Source: Curtobacterium sp. S6
GTDB lineage: Bacteria > Actinomycetota > Actinomycetes > Actinomycetales > Micrococcaceae
Assembly (NCBI RefSeq): GCF_000710345.2
Contig: NZ_JHEL01000010.1
Location: 124,001-188,000, forward strand
Direction: 5' to 3'
DNA length: 64,000 nt
A model generated the notes under the pieces. The model was not told where the DNA came from and did not search any database. It saw nothing but the letters and a program-made list of their open reading frames with translations. A program made the translations under genes and the position numbers. Positions 1 through 8,682 of this stretch are shown here, piece after piece; positions within the stretch are counted from its first letter, which is position 1; every line of letters starts with the position of its first letter.

Positions 1-210
1 GGCCGCCTCCAGAACCGGGGCCCCGCGGACGGGTAACCTCCCCCTGCCCCGGACCGAACCGGCGCGCCCGGCTCAGCCCAGGAGCGAGCCGACGCCCCAT
101 TCCGGGCCCGGGCACCGATGGCCTCGCATCGTGCCCGGGCTACTCAACAACCACGCGCCGCTTGACTTCACCCCAGTGATCCAGTTCACTGTCTATTAAC
201 GGAAAACAAC
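1..210. other. left-edge intergenic stretch
   Basis: No convincing coding frame, RNA gene or terminator was seen in this edge sequence. It is the upstream region of the urate operon. An AT-richer patch begins near 185 and leads into the palindrome at 211-227, so the promoter of uraD-uraH-uox probably lies between about 180 and 230. The gene to the left is outside the window. Confidence 0.5.
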
Positions 211-227
211 TTTCACAATATGAAAGC
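211..227. promoter_or_regulatory. palindromic operator candidate upstream of uraD
   Basis: Sequence CTTTCACAATATGAAAG, with arms CTTTCA/TGAAAG and a 5-base spacer. It lies 14 bases before the GTG start of uraD, in a promoter-like AT-rich patch. Similar TTTCAT and ATGAAA half-sites occur upstream of hyi. Control of the urate genes by a purine-catabolism regulator is inferred. The 2109-2870 IclR gene is the obvious candidate, but this is not shown. Confidence 0.4.
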
Positions 228-240
228 GGACGGAGTGGGT

Positions 241-735
241 GTGAATCTCTCGGACTTCAACAACCTGAACCACGACGACGCGGTGGCGGCCATCCGTCCC
301 GCGCTGGACATCCCCCGCTGGCTCGAGGCCATCGTCGAGGCGCGCCCCTTCGGATCCGTCGGCCAGATCGCCGACGTCGCCCGCACCGCGGCCCGCCCGC
401 TGACCGACGAGGAGATCGACCGGGCCCTGGCTCATCACCCCAAGATCGGCGAGCGAGCCCACAGCGAGTCCGCCGAGGCCCAGCTCTCCCGGGGAGAACA
501 GGCCGGCCTGGGCGAGGCTTCCGAATCGGCGGCCGAACAGCTCGAACGCGGCAACCGCGAGTACGAGGACCGGTTCGGCCACGTTTTCCTGATCCGCGCC
601 GCGGGACGCTCACACGCCGAGATCCTCTCGGAGCTGACCCGCCGCATGAGCAATGACCCCCAGACGGAGCGGTCCGAAGTCGCCGAGCAGTTGCGCGAGA
701 TCGCCGTCCTACGCATCGAAGGGATGCTCTCATGA
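241..735 (+). CDS. uraD: 2-oxo-4-hydroxy-4-carboxy-5-ureidoimidazoline (OHCU) decarboxylase
   Basis: Cytoplasmic enzyme of urate breakdown. It decarboxylates OHCU stereospecifically to (S)-allantoin, the step after hydroxyisourate hydrolase. The 164-residue product is a single all-helical OHCU decarboxylase domain of usual length. It contains the family HPKIG motif with the catalytic His, and a C-terminal YEDRFGHVFLIRAAGR block. I prefer the GTG at 241 over the in-frame ATG at 220, because GGAG at 232-235 is well spaced for the GTG, family members begin with a similar xNLSDFN segment, and the ATG sits inside a palindrome without a ribosome binding site. The stop overlaps the uraH start (ATGA), so the two are translationally coupled. 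Confidence 0.9.
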   Translation: MNLSDFNNLNHDDAVAAIRPALDIPRWLEAIVEARPFGSVGQIADVARTAARPLTDEEIDRALAHHPKIGERAHSESAEAQLSRGEQAGLGEASESAAEQLERGNREYEDRFGHVFLIRAAGRSHAEILSELTRRMSNDPQTERSEVAEQLREIAVLRIEGMLS

Positions 736-1058
736 GTTTCATTTCCGCCCACGTGCTCGATTCCGTCCACGGCCGCCCGGCCGAAGGAATCGACGTGACG
801 CTCCTCCACGGCTCCGGCGAGAAGATCGCCGAGTCCGTCACCAACGAGGACGGCCGAGTCACAGACCTCGGCCCAGAGACCCTGGAATCCGGCCATTACC
901 GGATCATTTTCGCGACCGAATCGTACTTCTCCAGGCACCACCTGGAGACGTTCTACCCGTTCGTCGCGGTGGATTTTACGGTGCGCGAGGAACAGGGGCA
1001 CTACCACGTGCCGCTGTTGCTCAGCCCGTTTGCGTATTCCACATACCGCGGCAGTTGA
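732..1058 (+). CDS. uraH: 5-hydroxyisourate hydrolase (transthyretin-like)
   Basis: Hydrolyses 5-hydroxyisourate, the product of urate oxidase, to OHCU for UraD. The 108-residue protein is one transthyretin-like beta-sandwich of standard length. It begins with SAHVLDSVHGRPAEG, carries the HYHVPLLLSPFAYSTYRGS end, and finishes with the family-defining YRGS tetrapeptide at the C-terminus. Its ATG overlaps the uraD stop by four bases. The gene precedes urate oxidase by 78 bases, so all three urate-to-allantoin enzymes form one operon. The identification is secure from motif and context. Confidence 0.95.
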   Translation: MSFISAHVLDSVHGRPAEGIDVTLLHGSGEKIAESVTNEDGRVTDLGPETLESGHYRIIFATESYFSRHHLETFYPFVAVDFTVREEQGHYHVPLLLSPFAYSTYRGS

Positions 1059-1136
1059 CCCAGGAGCCGACCCCAACGTCGACGATTGCCGATCCACCTA
1101 GACACCCGAAAATGCTTGCGAGCAGGAGAAAACACC

Positions 1137-2021
1137 ATGACTAACGTCATTCTCGGAAAAAACCAGTACGGCAAAGCCGAAAACCACGTCGTGCGCGTCA
1201 ATCGCGACACAGACCGCCACACCCTGCGCGACCTCGTGGTCACCTCACAATTGCGAGGCGATTTCCAGGACGTGCACACCACGGGCGATAACGCGCACTG
1301 CGTCGCCACGGACACCCAAAAGAACACCGTGTTCGCGATGGCCCAGAAGCACGACATCGCCAGCCCCGAAGAATTCCTCCTCACGCTCGCCGACCACTTC
1401 ACCTCGAGCTTCGACTGGGTCGACGGTGGCCGCTGGGCCGCGGAGGAACACCACTGGAACCGGATCAACGACAACGACCACTCCTTCGTGGCGAATAAGG
1501 ACGAGATCCGCACCGCCGTCGTGGTCGCCGACGGGTCACAGCGCACCGTGATCGCGGGCTTCCGCGACCTGACCGTGCTCAAGTCCACCGAATCCGGCTT
1601 CGAGGGCTACCCCAAGGACGAGTTCACGACCCTCCCGGAGACCCAGGACCGCGTCCTCTCCACGGACATCGCGACCCGCTGGCGCTACAACACGGACAAG
1701 GTCGACTACGACGCCGTCTACGAGGACGTCAAGAAAATCATGTTGGCCAAGTTCACCGACCACTACTCGCGCGCGCTCCAGGAGACCCTGTACCTCATGG
1801 GCAAGGCCGTGATCGAGGCGCACCCGGAGATCGACGAGATCAAGTTCTCGTGCCCGAATAAGCACCACTTCGTCTACAACCTGGCGTTCTGCGGCCTCGA
1901 GAACAACAACGAGACGCACCACGCCGCCGATCGTCCCTACGGCCTGATCGAGGCCACGATCCAGCGCGAAGGCGCCGCCGACGCCGAAGCCGCCTGGGCT
2001 GGCATCGCCGGCTTCTGCTAA
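1137..2021 (+). CDS. uox: urate oxidase (uricase, cofactor-independent)
   Basis: Oxidises urate with O2 to 5-hydroxyisourate and H2O2, the entry step of this operon. The 294-residue product matches the tandem T-fold uricase family. It has an N-terminal ILGKNQYGKAENHVVRV strand, KNTVFAMAQKH, and a C-terminal segment with SCPNKHHFVYNL and the NNNETHHAADRPYGLIEATI block that includes active-site residues. The ATG at 1137 is chosen because AGGAG lies about 8 bases upstream; the frame stays open upstream to 1086 without a ribosome site. Peroxide produced here gives a reason for a peroxiredoxin elsewhere in the island. The symbol pucL is also used. A strong hairpin follows the stop. Confidence 0.95.
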   Translation: MTNVILGKNQYGKAENHVVRVNRDTDRHTLRDLVVTSQLRGDFQDVHTTGDNAHCVATDTQKNTVFAMAQKHDIASPEEFLLTLADHFTSSFDWVDGGRWAAEEHHWNRINDNDHSFVANKDEIRTAVVVADGSQRTVIAGFRDLTVLKSTESGFEGYPKDEFTTLPETQDRVLSTDIATRWRYNTDKVDYDAVYEDVKKIMLAKFTDHYSRALQETLYLMGKAVIEAHPEIDEIKFSCPNKHHFVYNLAFCGLENNNETHHAADRPYGLIEATIQREGAADAEAAWAGIAGFC

Positions 2022-2050
2022 GCCACGGACCTCGTCCCGCCACATCGAAC

Positions 2051-2080
2051 AGTGGGCCCGCACCGAGGTGCGGGCCCACT
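2051..2080. terminator. bidirectional terminator hairpin
   Basis: Perfect 14-base inverted repeat (AGTGGGCCCGCACC and its complement) with a very short loop. It sits between the convergent urate oxidase and IclR genes and can end both transcripts. No T-tract is present. Confidence 0.75.
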
Positions 2081-2108
2081 GCGTCGTGAGGCGAGAAATG
2101 CCTTCCGG

Positions 2109-2870
2109 TCAGGAACCGGGCATGAACTGCGTCGACAGCTCCGTGGCGGCCTCCCTCATGAGGGGAACCGCGCGGTCGCCGAAGTCCCAATCCACTCTGG
2201 ACACCGGCCCGGAGACCGAAATAGCGGTCGGCGTCGGGGCGTTCGGCACGGCCATCGAGAAACACCGCACGCCGATCTCCTGCTCCTCGTCGTCGATCGC
2301 GTAACCGCGCTCGCGGATCGTCTCGAGGTCCGCGAGCAACGCATCCATGCTGCCGATGCTCTTGCTCGTCGGCGTGGGCATGCCCATCGAGGACACGATC
2401 GAGATGACCTGCGGCTCGGGAAGGGTCGCCAGGATCGCCTTGCCGACGCCGGTGTCGTGCGTGTGGGCGCGGCGGCCGACCTCGGTAAACATCCGCATCG
2501 AGTGCGTGGATTGGGCCTGGCCGACGTAGACGACCATGTGGCCGTCCAGCATGGCCATATTGGCCGACTCGCCGAGGCGGTCCGCGAGCCTCTTGAGGAC
2601 CGGCTGGGCGAAGGCCCCCATCTGAAGGCTCGCGGTGTACCCCAGCCGGATCAGCCCGGGGCCCAGCGCGTAGCTACGGTTGGGCAGTTGCCGGACGTAT
2701 CCCAGGTAGACCAAGGTCCGCAGAAGCCTGTGAATCGTGGGCAACGGCAGTTCCGCCTTGGCGGCGAGCTCGCTCAGCGAGGACTCCCCGCCCGCGCTGG
2801 TGATGATGTTCAGCAGGTCGAAGACTCGCTCGACCGACTGCACACCCCCCGCGCTCTTAGCTTCTGTCAT
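2109..2870 (-). CDS. IclR-family transcriptional regulator, probable purine/glyoxylate catabolism control
   Basis: A 253-residue IclR-type regulator. It has an N-terminal winged helix-turn-helix at about residues 10-70 (SVERVFDLLNII, then LPLPTIHRLLRTL as recognition region) and a C-terminal effector-binding domain from about 80 to 250. The ATG at 2870 is selected by GAGGAGG 7 bases upstream; the open frame extends to 3014 without a better signal. It is convergent to uox and divergent from mez, and the divergent gap holds an 18-base palindrome. In other bacteria, IclR proteins such as AllR control allantoin and glyoxylate genes through glyoxylate or related acids. That role here is inferred from position. 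Autoregulation is plausible. Confidence 0.9.
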   Translation of the reverse strand: MTEAKSAGGVQSVERVFDLLNIITSAGGESSLSELAAKAELPLPTIHRLLRTLVYLGYVRQLPNRSYALGPGLIRLGYTASLQMGAFAQPVLKRLADRLGESANMAMLDGHMVVYVGQAQSTHSMRMFTEVGRRAHTHDTGVGKAILATLPEPQVISIVSSMGMPTPTSKSIGSMDALLADLETIRERGYAIDDEEQEIGVRCFSMAVPNAPTPTAISVSGPVSRVDWDFGDRAVPLMREAATELSTQFMPGS

Positions 2871-3058
2871 GAGTGCCTCCTCGTCGTTGTGACCGCGCAC
2901 CGTCGTGGTTCGCCCGGTGGGGCCCGCGCGGGCCCCCATCAGGCATCGATGGCAGTAGGCCGAACCGTGCACGTCAGGCGTCACGGCTTGGCAATACCGA
3001 GAATCATATTTCACCGAAGCCTTGTCATGTGGGACACACTACCCTTACCATTCACGTA

Positions 3059-3076
3059 ATGGAATAATATTTCCAT
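3059..3076. promoter_or_regulatory. IclR-type palindromic operator in divergent region
   Basis: Sequence ATGGAATAATATTTCCAT, with arms ATGGAA/TTCCAT separated by 6 bases. It lies between the divergent iclR (start 2870) and mez (start 3134), 57 bases before the mez start. The shape TGGAA-N-TTCCA resembles known IclR-family operators. The assignment to the adjacent regulator is inferred. Confidence 0.6.
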
Positions 3077-3133
3077 CATACGGATATATGGTGGGACGCT
3101 CGTCCCACGCACCACCGGAAGGAAACACGTACT

Positions 3134-4528
3134 ATGGCAGCTCCCAGCCCCGGATATTCCATGGTTCTCCGCATCGAGGCACCGGCGTCGTTCACGTCGA
3201 CCAGCGAGATCACCACCGCCGCCTCCGCCGCGGGAGCCCAGGTCACGGCGCTCGACATCGTCGAGTCCCACCCGGACAGCGTGATCCTGGACATCAGCTG
3301 CAATGTCTCGAACGGCGAGCACCGCGACGAGGTGCGTGACGCGATCAACGCGCTCGACGGCGTCACGGTCCACCACATTTCCGACCGCACCTTCCTGATT
3401 CACCTGGGCGGAAAAATCGAGGTGACACCCCGCGTGTCGCTGCGCAACCGCGACGACCTCTCCCGGGCCTACACCCCCGGCGTGGCCAGGGTCTGCACGG
3501 CCATCCACGAGAACCCCGAGGACGCCCGGCGCCTGACGATCAAGCGCAACACCGTCGCCGTGGTCACCGACGGCACCGCGGTTCTCGGCCTGGGAGACAT
3601 CGGGCCCGCGGCCGCGCTGCCGGTCATGGAGGGCAAGGCCGCCCTATTCAAGGCCTTCGCCGAGGTCGACGCCTGGCCCGTCTGCCTGGACACCAAAGAC
3701 ACCGAGGAGATCATCAGCATCGTCAAGGCGATGGCCCCGGTCTACGGCGGCGTGAACCTCGAAGACATCGCGGCGCCGCGCTGCTTCGAGATCGAGGCCC
3801 GCCTCCGCGAGGAGCTCGACATCCCCGTATTCCACGACGACCAGCACGGCACCGCGATCGTGACCCTGGCCGCCCTCTACAACGCGCTGCGCGAGGTCGA
3901 CAAGAAGGTCGAGGACATCAAGGTCGTGGTCTCGGGGGTCGGCGCCGCGGGCAACGCGATCATCCAGTTGCTGCTCGCCAACGGAGTGGCCAACGTCATC
4001 GCCTGCTCGCGCAACGGCGCGATCCACTCCGGGGAAACCTACACGGATCCGCACCGCCAGTGGTTGGCCGAGAACACCAATAAGAACGCCTTCAGCGGTT
4101 CCCTCCGCGAGGCGGTCGCGGATGCCGACGTCTTCATCGGCGTCTCGGCACCGAACCTGCTGACGGGCGACGACATCGCCACGATGGCCGACAAGGCCAT
4201 CGTCTTCGCGATGGCCAACCCCGATCCCGAGGTGGATCCGGCCGAGGCCGCCCGGCACGCCGCGGTCGTCGCCACCGGCCGCAGCGACTTCCCGAACCAG
4301 ATCAACAACGTTCTGGCGTTCCCGGGACTGTTCCGCGGGCTGCTCGACGCCGGCGCCAAGGACATTACCCAGGACATGTTGGTCGCCGCCGCCCAGGCCA
4401 TCGCGGACTGCGTGGCAGATCACGAGCGCAACGCCAACTTCATCGTCCCGAGCGTATTCGACCCGAACGTGGCCTCGGCCGTGGCCGAAGCCGTCGAAAA
4501 CGCCGCGCGGGGCGCCGCCAAGCAGTAA
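3134..4528 (+). CDS. NAD(P)-dependent malic enzyme with N-terminal ACT domain
   Basis: Oxidative decarboxylation of malate to pyruvate. Together with malate synthase just downstream it completes conversion of glyoxylate plus acetyl-CoA to pyruvate. The protein has 464 residues. An ACT-like regulatory domain spans about 10-90. The malic N-terminal domain has catalytic Tyr in SRAYTPGVA (about 113), Lys in MEGKA (168) and metal ligands in FHDDQHG (234-239). The nucleotide-binding domain carries [10 protein letters not shown] near 267-275. Stand-alone short malic enzymes lack the ACT domain, but this fusion is common in actinobacteria. An AAGGAAA ribosome site precedes the ATG. It is first in mez-aceB-DUF6986-allE and probably controlled from the palindrome at 3059-3076. 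Confidence 0.92.
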   Translation: MAAPSPGYSMVLRIEAPASFTSTSEITTAASAAGAQVTALDIVESHPDSVILDISCNVSNGEHRDEVRDAINALDGVTVHHISDRTFLIHLGGKIEVTPRVSLRNRDDLSRAYTPGVARVCTAIHENPEDARRLTIKRNTVAVVTDGTAVLGLGDIGPAAALPVMEGKAALFKAFAEVDAWPVCLDTKDTEEIISIVKAMAPVYGGVNLEDIAAPRCFEIEARLREELDIPVFHDDQHGTAIVTLAALYNALREVDKKVEDIKVVVSGVGAAGNAIIQLLLANGVANVIACSRNGAIHSGETYTDPHRQWLAENTNKNAFSGSLREAVADADVFIGVSAPNLLTGDDIATMADKAIVFAMANPDPEVDPAEAARHAAVVATGRSDFPNQINNVLAFPGLFRGLLDAGAKDITQDMLVAAAQAIADCVADHERNANFIVPSVFDPNVASAVAEAVENAARGAAKQ

Positions 4529-4578
4529 TCGACCCGCGCACCTCACGACACCTCACCTCGAAAGCCCAGGAGGCAATC

Positions 4579-6186
4579 ATGACCATCACGCACAACACAC
4601 CGGACAACCTGGCGACCGCACCGGAGATCCTCACCGACGAGGCCCTGGCGTTCGTCGAGGCCCTGCACGAGAAGTTCGCGGACCGCAGGGAGGAACTCCT
4701 GGGAGCCCGGGTCACCGCCCGCGAGAAGGTCCTGGCCGAGAAGACCCTGGACTTCCTGCCCGAGACCCGTGAGGTGCGCGACGGTGACTGGAAGGTCGCC
4801 CCCGCACCCGAGGCCCTGCAGGATCGCCGGGTCGAGATGACCGGCCCGGCGAGCCCCGCCAAGATGGCGATCAACGCCCTGAATTCGGGCGCCAAGGTCT
4901 GGCTCGCCGACATGGAAGACGCCGCGAGCCCGAGCTGGTACAACCAGATCGATTCGATCGCGAACCTTCGCGACGCCGCGCTCGGAACCCTGAGCTTCAC
5001 CTCCCCCGAGGGCAAGCACTACGCGCTGCGCGAGGATGCGCCGCGCGCGGTCGTCGTGATGCGCCCCCGAGGCTGGCACCTGCCGGAGGTCAACATCACC
5101 GTCAACGGCAAGCACGGCTCGGGTTCCCTGACCGACTTCGGCCTGCACTTCTTCCACACGGCACGGCAGCTGCTCGAGAACGGTCACGGGCCTTACTACT
5201 ACCTGCCGAAGATGGAATCGCACCTCGAGGCCCGCCTCTGGAACGACGTCTTCACCTTCGCCGAGCAGTACCTGGGCATCGATCACGGCACGATCCGCGC
5301 GACGGTGCTCATCGAAACCATCCCGGCGGCCTTCCAGATGGACGAGATCCTCTACGAACTGCGCGAACACGCCTCCGGCCTCAACGCCGGACGCTGGGAT
5401 TACCTGTTCTCGATCATCAAGTACTTCCGGGATGCCGGGGAAAAGTTCATCCTGGCCGACCGTTCCGCCGTCACGATGACCGCGCCCCTGATGCGCGCCT
5501 ACACCGACCTGCTCGTGCAGACCTGTCACAAACGCGGGGCCTTCGCGATGGGCGGCATGGCCGCGTTCATCCCGTCCCGCAAGGACGAGGAGGTCAACCG
5601 CGCGGCCTTCGAGAAGGTCCGTAACGACAAGACCCGCGAGGCCAACGACGGCTTCGACGGCTCCTGGGTGGCCCACCCGGACCTGGTGCCCGTGTGCGGC
5701 GAGGTCTTCGACGGCGTCCTGGGCGACAAGCCCAACCAGGTCGACCGCCAGCGCCCCGACGTTCGGGTGACCTCCGACCAGCTCCTGGACGTCCCGTCCG
5801 CGGGCGACCAGCGCACCGAGGCCGAGCTCGCCGACAACCTCTACGTGGCCATCAAGTACATCGCCGTGTGGCTGTCCGGCAACGGCGCCGTCGCGATCCA
5901 CAACCTCATGGAGGACGCCGCCACCGCGGAGATCTCCCGCTCGCAGGTCTGGCAACAGATCAAGAACGGCGTGGTCTACACCGACACGGGCAACACGGCC
6001 ACCCGGGAACTCGTCTCCTCGACGCTGGACGCCCAGATGGAGGTCCTGCGGGACGAGATCGACGATGAGAATTTCCAGAAGTGGTTCGTTCCCGCCGGTC
6101 ACCTCATCTCGGACATGGTCCTGCGCGACGACTACCCCGATTTCCTGACGTTGCCGGCCTACGCCCAGATGGAAGGTGCGCAGTGA
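4579..6186 (+). CDS. aceB: malate synthase A
   Basis: Condenses glyoxylate with acetyl-CoA to malate. The 535-residue length and motifs fit the A isoform: an N-terminal clasp, PRGWHLPEVN with the active-site Arg, the barrel block with LIETIPAAFQMDEILYELRE and the GLNAGRWDYLFSIIK segment with acidic Mg ligands, then KRGAFAMGGMAAFIPSRKDEE. AGGAGG lies 7 bases before the ATG. No isocitrate lyase is present in the window, so here the glyoxylate is more likely to come from purine breakdown. Its stop overlaps the GTG start of the following DUF6986 gene (GTGA), coupling their translation. Confidence 0.96.
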   Translation: MTITHNTPDNLATAPEILTDEALAFVEALHEKFADRREELLGARVTAREKVLAEKTLDFLPETREVRDGDWKVAPAPEALQDRRVEMTGPASPAKMAINALNSGAKVWLADMEDAASPSWYNQIDSIANLRDAALGTLSFTSPEGKHYALREDAPRAVVVMRPRGWHLPEVNITVNGKHGSGSLTDFGLHFFHTARQLLENGHGPYYYLPKMESHLEARLWNDVFTFAEQYLGIDHGTIRATVLIETIPAAFQMDEILYELREHASGLNAGRWDYLFSIIKYFRDAGEKFILADRSAVTMTAPLMRAYTDLLVQTCHKRGAFAMGGMAAFIPSRKDEEVNRAAFEKVRNDKTREANDGFDGSWVAHPDLVPVCGEVFDGVLGDKPNQVDRQRPDVRVTSDQLLDVPSAGDQRTEAELADNLYVAIKYIAVWLSGNGAVAIHNLMEDAATAEISRSQVWQQIKNGVVYTDTGNTATRELVSSTLDAQMEVLRDEIDDENFQKWFVPAGHLISDMVLRDDYPDFLTLPAYAQMEGAQ

Positions 6187-7577
6187 CCCAGTCGGCCGCG
6201 CAGACCCGGACCGCAACGGCCGCCAGGAGCCTACCGGACGGCTTCACGGCCCGGGCCGACCGGCTCCTGGCCGGCTGTGATGCCGAGCTGGCCCTGACGT
6301 ACCCGGGGGACTCCGGGACCCGCCAGCCGGTGCACACCTGCTATATCCCGGCGGACCTCGTGGGCGAGGACACCCCCGCCGAGTGGGGCCGCGCCGGGCT
6401 GGAGGCGGCCGAAGAGGCCGGCGGGCTGAAGGTTCTGGCCGGGCTGGCCGGCGTCGCCCCCGAGGACAGCGACGAGCTGATCACGCGCGTGGCCGCCAAG
6501 CTCCGGGAGGAACCGATCGAGGACCTCCGCCTGGACCTCGAGGACGGCTACGGCGATCGCCCCGACGCGGAAGAGGACGCCGCGGCGGCCGAGGCCGCGC
6601 GCACGGTCGCCCGCTTCGCCGTGAACCGACACCGCGGCTCGTCCCCCGCCCCGGCCTTTGCCGGAATCCGTTTCAAGTGCTTCGAGGCCCCGACACGCCA
6701 CCGCGGGCTGCGCTCCTTGGATATCTTCGTGACGACCCTGGTTCGCGAGGGAGGCCTCGCCGAGGCCGGCGTCGGATCGAACGGTCTCCCGGACGGGTTG
6801 ATCCTCACGTTGCCCAAGGTCTCCTCGGTGGACCAGGTGCGCGTGATGGTCGAGGCCTGCCGCGCGCTGGAGGATTCCCTCGGTCTGCCCGACGGCCGCC
6901 TGCGCTTCGAAATCCAGATGGAGACCGCGCCGATGATCCTCGGCTCCGAGGGGACGAGCCCGATCCCGGCGATGCTGCGAGCCGGCGAGGGCAGGGTGAC
7001 CTCCCTGCACTACGGGACCTACGACTATTCCGCGTCCCTCGGGATCGCCGGGAAGTTCCAGTCCCTGGAACACCCGGCCGCTGACCACGCGAAGTCGATC
7101 ATGCAGGTCGCCGTCGCGGGAACCGGCGTGCAGCTATCGGACGGCTCGACCAATCAGCTGCCCGTGGGCGATGCCGAACAGCGTCGCGAGAGCTGGGCCC
7201 TGCACTCCCGCCTGGTCCGTCGCTCCCTGGAGCGCGGCTTCTACCAGGGTTGGGACCTGCACGCCCACCAGTTACCCACGCGATTCATCACCACCTACGG
7301 CTTCTACCGGGATGCCTTCGCCGACGCCGCGCGCCGGTTGGTGACCTACGCCGGTCGCTCGGTGCCCGGCATCGAGGCGGCCGACGTCGCCGACGAGCCG
7401 GCCACGGCCCGCGCCCTGGCGGTCTACCTGCTCCGCGGGATGCTGTGCGGCGCCGTGACCGAGGCGGAGATCCGCGCGGCCGGCCTCACCCCGGACACCA
7501 TCCGCGAAGTGGCCATTCCCGGGACCGCCGCCCCATCCAGGCCGACTCCGGCCGTTCAGACAGGAGACGCACGATGA
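6183..7577 (+). CDS. DUF6986 family, HpcH/HpaI or citryl-CoA lyase-like aldolase of unknown substrate
   Basis: A 464-residue TIM-barrel-like protein resembling the phosphoenolpyruvate/HpcH-type aldolase superfamily. Visible barrel signatures are LRLDLEDGYGDRP (acidic metal-site pattern, about 118-130), IRFKCFEAPTRHRGLRSLD, a strand with RFEIQMETAPMI, and the later LHYGTYDYSASLGI. The substrate is not known. The GTG at 6183 overlaps the aceB stop, and the gene's own stop overlaps allE (ATGA), so it is locked between a glyoxylate-consuming and a ureide-processing enzyme. A role in C2/C3 ketoacid or ureidoglycolate-derived metabolism is inferred from context only. It is not a degraded malate synthase: the key block differs. 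Confidence 0.75.
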   Translation: MTQSAAQTRTATAARSLPDGFTARADRLLAGCDAELALTYPGDSGTRQPVHTCYIPADLVGEDTPAEWGRAGLEAAEEAGGLKVLAGLAGVAPEDSDELITRVAAKLREEPIEDLRLDLEDGYGDRPDAEEDAAAAEAARTVARFAVNRHRGSSPAPAFAGIRFKCFEAPTRHRGLRSLDIFVTTLVREGGLAEAGVGSNGLPDGLILTLPKVSSVDQVRVMVEACRALEDSLGLPDGRLRFEIQMETAPMILGSEGTSPIPAMLRAGEGRVTSLHYGTYDYSASLGIAGKFQSLEHPAADHAKSIMQVAVAGTGVQLSDGSTNQLPVGDAEQRRESWALHSRLVRRSLERGFYQGWDLHAHQLPTRFITTYGFYRDAFADAARRLVTYAGRSVPGIEAADVADEPATARALAVYLLRGMLCGAVTEAEIRAAGLTPDTIREVAIPGTAAPSRPTPAVQTGDAR

Positions 7578-8416
7578 CCGAACGCACCTATTGGGCCACC
7601 CACGGCGGACATCCCCCGCAGACCGACCTGTTGACCGACCGCGCGATGTTCCGCGAGGCCTACGCCGTCATTCCGCGGGGCACCCAGCGGGACATCGTGA
7701 CCTCGGCGTTGCCGTTCTGGGAGTCCACGCGCCTCTGGGTCCTGGCCCGGCCGCTCACGGGATTCGCCGAGACCTTTGCCCAATACCTGGTCGAGGTCTC
7801 CCCCGGCGGCGGCTCGGACCGCCCCGAAGAGGACCCCCTCGCGGAATCCGTGCTCTTCGTCCTCGAAGGAGGCCTGAGCCTGACCATCGGCGACGACGCC
7901 CACCAGCTCGAACCCGGCGGATACGCCTTCATCGCTCCCGGCGAGCGGTGGACCGCGCACCAGCGCGGCGCGGAACCCGTCCGGTTCATGTGGGTCCGCA
8001 AGCGATACCAGCACGTCGAGGGCATCGACCGGCCGGACTCCTTCGTCACGAGCGACCAGCAGATCGAGCCGACCCCCATGCCCGGGACCGAGGGGCGCTG
8101 GGCGACGAGCAGGTTCGTGGACCCCGCCGACATGCGGCACGACATGCACGTGACCATCGTGACCTTCCAACCCGGCGGCATCATTCCGTTCGCCGAGACG
8201 CACGTGATGGAACACGGGCTCTACGTGCTCGAAGGGCAGGCCGTCTACCGCCTCAACGAGGACTGGGTCGAGGTCCAGGAGGGCGACTTCATGTGGTTGC
8301 GGGCCTTCTGCCCGCAGGCCTGCTACGCCGGGGGTGCCAAGCCTTTCCGGTATTTGCTCTACAAGGACGTCAACCGCCACGCGCCGCTGACCCTCGGGGG
8401 CCACGCGGGGCGCTGA
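7574..8416 (+). CDS. allE: (S)-ureidoglycine aminohydrolase, bicupin
   Basis: Releases ammonia from (S)-ureidoglycine to give (S)-ureidoglycolate, a Mn-dependent step after allantoate hydrolysis. The 280-residue protein has two cupin barrels, about 50-130 and 175-265. The C-terminal one carries metal-ligand candidates in PFAETHVMEHGLYVLEGQAVY, read as GG-x-I-P-F-x-E-x-H with a second His in MEHG. The end motif YKDVNRHAPL fits the family. AGGAGA precedes the ATG, which overlaps the DUF6986 stop. Allantoate amidohydrolase, which must supply the substrate, is not visible in this window. A hairpin follows the gene. Confidence 0.88.
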   Translation: MTERTYWATHGGHPPQTDLLTDRAMFREAYAVIPRGTQRDIVTSALPFWESTRLWVLARPLTGFAETFAQYLVEVSPGGGSDRPEEDPLAESVLFVLEGGLSLTIGDDAHQLEPGGYAFIAPGERWTAHQRGAEPVRFMWVRKRYQHVEGIDRPDSFVTSDQQIEPTPMPGTEGRWATSRFVDPADMRHDMHVTIVTFQPGGIIPFAETHVMEHGLYVLEGQAVYRLNEDWVEVQEGDFMWLRAFCPQACYAGGAKPFRYLLYKDVNRHAPLTLGGHAGR

Positions 8417-8454
8417 CGCCTCGACGGGTTCGCCCGGAATCATCTCGCACCACC

Positions 8455-8503
8455 GCACGCCGCCGTGGGCCGCAGCTTCCTGCCGCCCGCGGCGGCGTCG
8501 TGC
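8455..8503 (+). terminator. terminator hairpin after allE
   Basis: GCCGCCGTGGGC (8459-8470) pairs with GCCCGCGGCGGC (8485-8496) with one G-U pair, and flanking GCAC/GTGC can extend it. It lies between allE and the promoter of hyi. There is no T-tract. Confidence 0.5.
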
Positions 8504-8580
8504 GTGCCCGGCGCTCGTGGGACCCGGATCTCCACGCATTCCGAACCCTCGGGAAAACCCGGAAATTGTGCCTCATCGTG

Positions 8581-8609
8581 TTGACCCACGTCACAAGCTC
8601 ACCTATTGT
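8581..8609 (+). promoter_or_regulatory. sigma70-type promoter of the hyi-glxR-gcl-glxK-allB-bcp operon
   Basis: TTGACC at 8581-8586, a 17-base spacer, and TATTGT at 8604-8609. Transcription would begin near 8616, 67 bases before hyi. TTTCAT at 8611-8616 and ATGAAA at 8639-8644 flank the start as inverted half-sites similar to those before uraD, a plausible repressor target. This is a reading by eye. Confidence 0.55.
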
Positions 8610-8682
8610 TTTCATACAACAGAAGTTTGCTTCCGCATTATGAAATCCAGGGTTCCGATGAGCCCACCACAGGAGGAGCACC

